Both the position numbers and the translations under genes were made by a program. Shown here piece after piece: positions 59,161 to 64,000 of a DNA stretch of 64,000 bases. Below the pieces are notes generated by a model. That model saw only the letters and a list, made by a program, of their open reading frames with translations, did no database searches and was not told where the DNA came from. The number at the start of each line of letters is the position of its first letter. The stretch's first letter is position 1. This DNA comes from Dryas octopetala. Its lineage: Eukaryota; Streptophyta; Magnoliopsida; Rosales; Rosaceae. The stretch is taken from contig OY992833.1 in assembly GCA_963921425.1 (NCBI GenBank), forward strand, positions 3,412,501 to 3,476,500, read 5' to 3'.

Positions 59161-59717
59161 ACCTAGCCAAGCTTTGTCTTCACTAAGTGTAACAACCCAA
59201 ATTTTGGCTTATGATAATTTTGTTACTTAAATTTTTCAAATTTGTTTTAAGGTTTGTTTAAAGGAATTAAAAATTTCTTTAAATTTATTTTAACTAAATT
59301 AGACCTTTGGTTGTGGTTCTAGAGTTTAGTTGTGTGGAAATGAATTTTAGAAAATGAAAATTCAAGAATTTGACGATTATTATTTTTTTTCAGAATTAAA
59401 TTATAAGAGTAGGATTTTTCATAATTTTTTTGAAAGCAATTTGACTATTTTTAGGTTATATGAAATTAGTACTCATCAATACGAGTCCGTAGAATTTTTC
59501 GGTGAATTATTTGGAGTCTCGAGCTATTTTTGGTTAATTTTTGAAGTTGGAGAAAATAGAAAATATGATAATTTTGATAAATTTCGGTAAATTTCGATAA
59601 ATTTCGCCAAAATTTCGACGAAATCTTTCCGCAGAATTATTAAACATGTGTTTCGATTTCGACACCCTAAAAAAATGAAATTTAATTCCTTGGTTACACT
59701 GCGTTAGGTATTATGAA

Positions 59718-59725
59718 TTTATAAA
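59718..59725 (-). promoter_or_regulatory. Displaced TATA-like box of the F-box gene
   Basis: TTTATAAA lies 18-25 bp outside the right end of the 4.9-kb element. On the gene strand it is immediately upstream of the insertion site, and the open frame starts about 77 bp beyond the left target duplication. With the element absent, the box would lie about 100 bp before the ATG. Inferred from position only. Confidence 0.4.
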
Positions 59726-59797
59726 GGACAAGTGTTCAGTCCAAAAAACAAAAAAGCACAAGTGTTCAATCCAAAAAAAAAAAAAAGGACAAGTGTT
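59726..59797 (+). repeat. Two consecutive A-tailed micro-inserts, three flanking repeats
   Basis: GGACAAGTGTT (59726-59736), CACAAGTGTT (59757-59766) and GGACAAGTGTT (59787-59797) separate CAGTCCAAAAAACAAAAAA and CAATCC plus A14. This looks like two successive events at one site or one event followed by tandem duplication. Confidence 0.55.
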
Positions 59798-59824
59798 GCT
59801 TATTAATTTTCTAATATGTTTTTT

Positions 59825-60960
59825 TTTTTTTTTAGAAAATTATGATTAAATACCAAATATCAATAGTTTTTCAGTAAAACAGTAAGACATTTTTTTTTAG
59901 TTTAGGTACTAACTTAGAACAAGACATTTTGGATTAGGTCACAAATCTGTACGAAATGTGATTTTTTTAAGGGATTAATGTCATTTTGCTCTCCAGACTA
60001 TTACACATGTATCAGTTTGCTCCCCAGACTTCTAATTTAGAAAATTAAGGACCCTGACTTTTTCAATTTTGCCAATTAAGGTTATTCCGTCAATTTATAC
60101 ATTTTTCATCTAAAATGTTGAGATGATCAAGCAAAATTTAACAAGAAATAAAAGAGGAAAAATGATGCATGAGGAAAAAATGATAAGATCTAATTGGAAG
60201 GGACCATTTTGCCCTCAAAGATTTGGATAAAAAATGTGTAAATTGACAAAAGAACCTCAATTGGCAAAATTGAAAAAGTCAGAGTCCTTAATTTTCCAAA
60301 TTAGAAGTCTGGGGAGCAAACTGATACAAGTGTAATAGTCTGGGGAGCAAAATGGTTTAATCCCTTTTTTTAACACCGAACGCTCGGCCAAAGTGCCGAG
60401 CCCTTGGTGGTTTTCTGTTGTGACTATATGAAATTCATAAAAATTTCATATTTATAAGGGTTTAATGCTTTTGATTTAGGCTTGGGGATGAAGTTCTACA
60501 ATCTAGAGATTAAAGATTAAAGTTTAAGCCTCACAAACGCTGAAAAACAACAAATTAGTAAAAAAGTTATGACAGTTGGACAGTCACAGTTAAGTTTGTA
60601 AAAAATAAAAAATAAAAAAATTTCTCTCGAGCGTGAATAGTACCGAGTGCTTGGTAGAACTATTTTTTTAAAGTTGGTACTTGAATTAAAATTTAGTATC
60701 TAAAGTGAATAGACATAAACGTTTTGGTACGTAGTTAAAATGAAAAAACATTAAAATTTGGTACATAAATTGAAATTTAGTATCTAAACTAAAATGATAT
60801 AAATGTTTTGGTAGTTAAATTGAAAAAACATTGAAATTTGGTAGTTAAATTGAAAAAACATTGAAATTTGGTAACTAAAGTCAACAAATTTTTTTTTTAC
60901 CAAATAAAAAATATTTCTTTTTTATTTTTCGTTGAAGAACGATACTGTATGTTGTAATCT
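59825..60960 (-). repeat. Dispersed TTGGTACC repeat, interrupted by a MITE
   Basis: Related to 2012-2540 in inverted orientation ('attatgattaaataccaaatatcaatag', 'aggtactaacttagaac'). The MITE 59971-60364 is inside it. A 30-bp unit GTAGTTAAATTGAAAAAACA plus TTGAAATTTG occurs twice exactly in tandem (60811-60840 and 60841-60870). Non-coding. Confidence 0.5.
59971..60364. mobile_element. 394-bp MULE-type MITE
   Basis: Ends GGGATTAATGTCATTTTGCT and, inverted, GGGATTAAACCATTTTGCTC, with a perfect 9-bp duplication TTTTTTTAA at 59962-59970 and 60365-60373. Inverted matches extend about 130 bp per side ('ctccccagacttctaattt', 'ttttcaattttgccaatt'). Confidence 0.85.
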
Positions 60961-60989
60961 AGTAAACCCCAAAAACTCGTATTCAACCC

Positions 60990-61035
60990 CAATAATAACA
61001 CTCATGGCCCAGAAAAAAAGGGCAATAATAACACT
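60990..61035 (+). repeat. Micro-insert between 13-bp direct repeats
   Basis: CAATAATAACACT at 60990-61002 and 61023-61035 flanks CATGGCCCAGAAAAAAAGGG. Confidence 0.6.
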
Positions 61036-61084
61036 AATAAGTAAAAGAAAACATATTATTCACTAATCAAAAGAAAAAAAGAAA

Positions 61085-61690
61085 TAGAAAATTATGATTA
61101 AATATCAAATCCTAACAATATTTTAGAATATCATAAAGACAATATAATATTTCAATTGGATTACTAAATTTAAATATAGTTTTTTAGATTATGTCACAAA
61201 CATGTTGGTCCCTTGTTTTGGGCCTTTCTATTTGACATTTTTGTCCTTGAGACTTTTATATTTTCTTAGAAGTTGGCTAATGTAGTCTAATTGTACTTGT
61301 GATCGAGCATAAAATTACAACGTTGCCCGTAATTTAATTTATGATATAGAGATGTGATGTAGGGTATATAAATGAGGTGTTGTGTATATAAATGAGGTTT
61401 AGGATTTAGAATTATGGTTATCGAGCTTATGGCTGGGCAAACCCGGGAGCTAAACCCTTAGTCATTTTGCTGCATAACAATCAAACACAAATCTAATATT
61501 TTTTTTATTGATTTATTTGTAATTGACGATGTTTTTTTTTATTTTAATGGCATGTGATGTAATATTTGTGAATTATAGTATAATTACTATATTATTATAT
61601 TTGACTTTTCAACTAGTATCTAATCTAAAATGCTATTAAATTTTGGTATCTAAATTAAAAAATTATTAAAATTTGGTACCTAAAATCAAC
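61085..61690 (-). repeat. Dispersed AT-rich repeat, inverted copy of 42780-43735
   Basis: Shares 'attatgattaaatatcaaat', 'atgtcacaaacatgttggtccc', 'gacttttatattttcttag' and 'ggtacctaaaatcaacg' with the earlier copy, but is shorter in the middle. Non-coding. Confidence 0.55.
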
Positions 61691-61850
61691 GAACCTAATA
61701 ATTGTCAATGTGGATGCTCTACCAGATTTTTTGTGTACCAGACTGTGCCAGAATTTAAATCCTAACTGTTCAACAATATTTGAACAGTTTACATCACCCG
61801 TATCTATGTTAAAAGTTACTTTGCCTTAGGCCTAAGGAATACGGTGTTGG

Positions 61851-61897
61851 GTAGGCTGAGTTTTTTTATTTTTATTTTTTAAGAGTAGGCTGAGTTT
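61851..61897 (-). repeat. Micro-insert between 13-bp direct repeats
   Basis: GTAGGCTGAGTTT at 61851-61863 and 61885-61897 flanks 21 nt that read TCTTAAAAAATAAAAATAAA on the - strand. Confidence 0.6.
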
Positions 61898-62381
61898 GTA
61901 TATTAATCTAATTACATTTTTCAAAAATTAATTTTGGTGAGAAGGGTTATGTAAATTTGTTGGAAAGTTCATTACTTTCAGTGAGTCGGCTTAGCACATT
62001 TGATTCAAGGCAATGATCTTAGGCCTTAGTGTGAATTTGTGAAGAAAATGGGATGGGGTTATAACATTGATTTTCAAAAGGTATTGATTTGCTAGTCAAA
62101 ATTGCTTTGAATGGAAAATTGTGTTTGGATTCTCAAACTAGAATCCAAACACTGAAAATAGACAAATGAAGAGCAGTGATAGTACTGTAATTCAGTTGAA
62201 AATTCCGATTGTCATGCAATTACAATTAATTGAGTATGTAGGTGCCAAAAAACAAAAATTTGTTTGGTTGATGATTGGCCAAGCTACTGATCAATTGGTG
62301 GAATAGTGTTTTGATTTGGTACATAAACTGAAATTAAATTAAATTAAATATTTAGAAAAAATATGATCCTTGTTAGAGATA

Positions 62382-62580
62382 ATTAGGCTTAGATTCTTTA
62401 TAAAAACAGTTTTTAAATAGAAACCGGGAGTGTTTTAAAACTTATAAGAAAATTCTTTAAATTTATAAGAAAATTCTTTTAATTCATAATAAAGTCTTTT
62501 AATTTATAAGAATTTTTTTTAATTCATAATAAAGTCTTTTTAATTTATAAGAAAATTTTTTTAATTCATAATAAAGTCTG
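62382..62580 (+). repeat. Dispersed repeat with internal tandem units
   Basis: Begins like 12675 and then carries three to four tandem units of about 40-45 bp containing TTAATTCATAATAAAGTCTT and TAATTTATAAGAA. Non-coding. Confidence 0.6.
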
Positions 62581-62599
62581 CAATACCTTGGAACTGAAA

Positions 62600-63174
62600 A
62601 AATGCATATCTAGTTGTTGCAAATGAAAGATTAATTAGACACTGCAGTACATTCAATCCCACTGCAGCAATCGTTTTGGTGGGAAAATGCATTTTCAATC
62701 TCAGTTAAATAGTCACTAAAGTTCTTGCATGGTAGAGGGTATTTAACTACTGAAACCAAATTAGAAACTAATACCAAGAAGGTGGGAATGCAGCAAGGAA
62801 CTGTTGGAATTAGTGAGCTAGCTAACCCACCTTTAACAAGATAGTAGAAGAAACCATGGCATAACATTATTTAATAATATCAATCCTCCACCAATATAGC
62901 AACCTCATTAGATATGGTGAACAATTGAAACCAACTAACTGCAACATTGGTGAGGACCGGACCTTGCAGACTGTCATGGCAGGTTTTGGCAGAAGCTTCC
63001 ACCATTCTTATATGTGGGTGGCCTTAGCTCCCTTGCCACGCCAACACCAACCTCCAACATGCTATATGGTGACTGCAGGGTGGCAATGGGCAATACAAAC
63101 TAACAACAGTGGCAGTTGCATCTATTCCTACCAAAAAAAATTGGTTGCCTTTGCTATATTTTGTTGCAGTGGAT
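62600..63174. other. Intergenic; no gene seen
   Basis: Near single-copy AT-rich DNA left of the truncated F-box copy. Homology to the F-box family stops at about 63175. Confidence 0.5.
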
Positions 63175-63560
63175 ATCAGTTGGGACATTCGAGTCTGTAG
63201 GAAACTTCATTATGACATAGTCACGGTTAGTGGCCTTCTCGACGTCAACTAAGAAGAGGCTCTTCATTTTGGGGTTTTTCAACAAAACCCAAGTGTGTGT
63301 TCGTGAAAATAGGTATTTGGTGAAGTCCGGGTCTGAGAGCGAACGACGCCAAGACTTGCACACACACTGTATTGGACGAGAGCCTTGATTGGGATTTTGC
63401 AGAAGAACTCAAATATTATGTGGTTTGGTAGTTCGAGAATGTAGGATTTCTTATTATCATGCTCTTGCTCTTCTTGTTGTTTTGTAGGTCTGTGACTACT
63501 GTTCGTTGGTGGGTAATTATGGCACAATTCAGTTTTCTTCGTGGATGAAGCGTTGCCCAT
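63175..63560 (-). pseudogene. F-box pseudogene, copy 3 (5' part only)
   Basis: Starts at the ATG 63560 (MGNASSTKKTELCHNYPP), with the F-box (LPNHIIFEFFCKIPIKALVQ). One base is missing inside the CRCVCKSW stretch at about 63370-63380. The frame then continues as CKSWRRSLSDPDFTKYLF up to FPTDSNVPTDI. Homology to the intact copy ends there, so the FBA domain is absent. The ATG-proximal frame can be extended to 63686 but only the part from 63560 matches the paralogues. Confidence 0.8.
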
Positions 63561-64000
63561 TTTCTGCGAGTTAGAAGAAAGAGAACAATCTTGTCCGTTG
63601 GTTTTAATTAAGGAATCTCTACCAGTAAGAGCAGACAGACTCAGATGCAATGGAATATCATTATTGTGTGCCAATAAAAGACCCAATGAACAATAAAAAT
63701 TATAAAAACGAAATTAAAAAAGACCCAAATCCCAAGCCTAAATCATCCCCCAATAATCCTAAAATTTGGGAAAGAGTGTTAAGCTCCAATTGTAAAAAAG
63801 CCATAACTGAAACAATAGACTGGTTATGGAGGTCTTACTAATGGAGGAAATTAGACTTTGCAAGAGGAGACGCGCGTGAGTTTCATCAACACTGGCACAC
63901 AAACGTCAGAGAAAAGAAACACTATGGTATAGAAAGAAAGGGTTTTGGATTGGAGGAGACGAAACTCATCTCACGTTCCAAAAAGGAAAAGAAAAGTTAG
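63561..64000. other. Upstream region of F-box copy 3; window end
   Basis: No gene recognised. The sequence runs off the window without a clear element. Confidence 0.5.

Larger units (their letters stand above)
54745..59692 (+). mobile_element. hAT-like element, CAAGG family, copy 2, with nested insertions
   Basis: Begins CAAGGAATAAAATTTCGG and ends AATTTAATTCCTTG. A perfect 8-bp duplication GTTACACT lies at 54737-54744 and 59693-59700. It has the same subterminal AAATTTCG units as copy 1. It contains an inverted copy of the same family (55254-56633) and an LTR-like fossil (56705-59040), so its own sequence is about 1.2 kb. It was inserted between the F-box open frame and its probable TATA box. 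Confidence 0.82.

Noticed and set aside
1-64000. tRNA, rRNA, CRISPR or bacterial-type operon features
   Set aside because: No cloverleaf with A/B boxes, rRNA segment or spaced repeat array was recognised by eye. A tRNA scan would be needed to exclude a tRNA gene fully.

Overview
The window is nuclear DNA of a flowering plant, most likely a woody eudicot; the species cannot be named from sequence alone. The evidence is AT-rich intergenic DNA, GT-AG introns, long (GA)n/(CT)n tracts, plant-only families (RALF peptides, GT47 xyloglucan galactosyltransferase, FBA-type F-box proteins) and dense MULE, hAT, LINE and LTR-derived sequence.

Layout. 0-7.1 kb is almost all nonautonomous transposon: a hAT-like element (1498-3254), a foldback MULE-like element (3507-4714) and tandem repeats. 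7.3-10.4 kb holds an intact RLP24 gene (60S ribosome assembly) with a probable 5' UTR intron. 10.4-17 kb is intergenic with one TSD-confirmed MULE-like element (13815-15334). 17092-23040 is a complete-ended Mutator-like element with about 250-bp TIRs, a 9-bp TSD, a decayed mudrA-type transposase and, on the opposite strand, a small spliced GRF zinc-finger/membrane gene whose frame is open. 24.1-25.1 kb resembles a solo LTR. 25.7-30.5 kb is an inverted duplication of a GT47 xyloglucan galactosyltransferase gene: a broken + strand copy and an intact - strand copy, tail to tail. 32.7-37.6 kb is a nest of LTR-like, hAT-like and MULE-like sequences. 37785-41996 is a nine-exon METTL18/HPM1-type histidine methyltransferase gene. 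44-46.7 kb holds two - strand RALF prepropeptide genes. 47.5-48.7 kb is scrambled LINE reverse transcriptase sequence. 49.1-63.7 kb carries three - strand F-box copies, only the middle one intact. Immediately upstream of the intact copy is a 4.9-kb hAT-like insertion that contains an inverted copy of its own family and an LTR-like fossil.

The genes do not form a pathway. The expanding parts are local families (GT47 pair, RALF pair, F-box trio) in a TE-rich background. I could fix element ends by finding target-site duplications: 9 bp for the MULE-like elements (3507, 13815, 17092, 32919, 35085, 41451, 43356, 59971) and 8 bp for the hAT-like ones (1498, 34606, 54745, 55254). The least explained signal is a series of tiny A-tailed inserts, mostly 17-26 nt, each between 10-18 bp direct repeats. 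They look like extreme 5'-truncated retroposons or a kind of templated repair.
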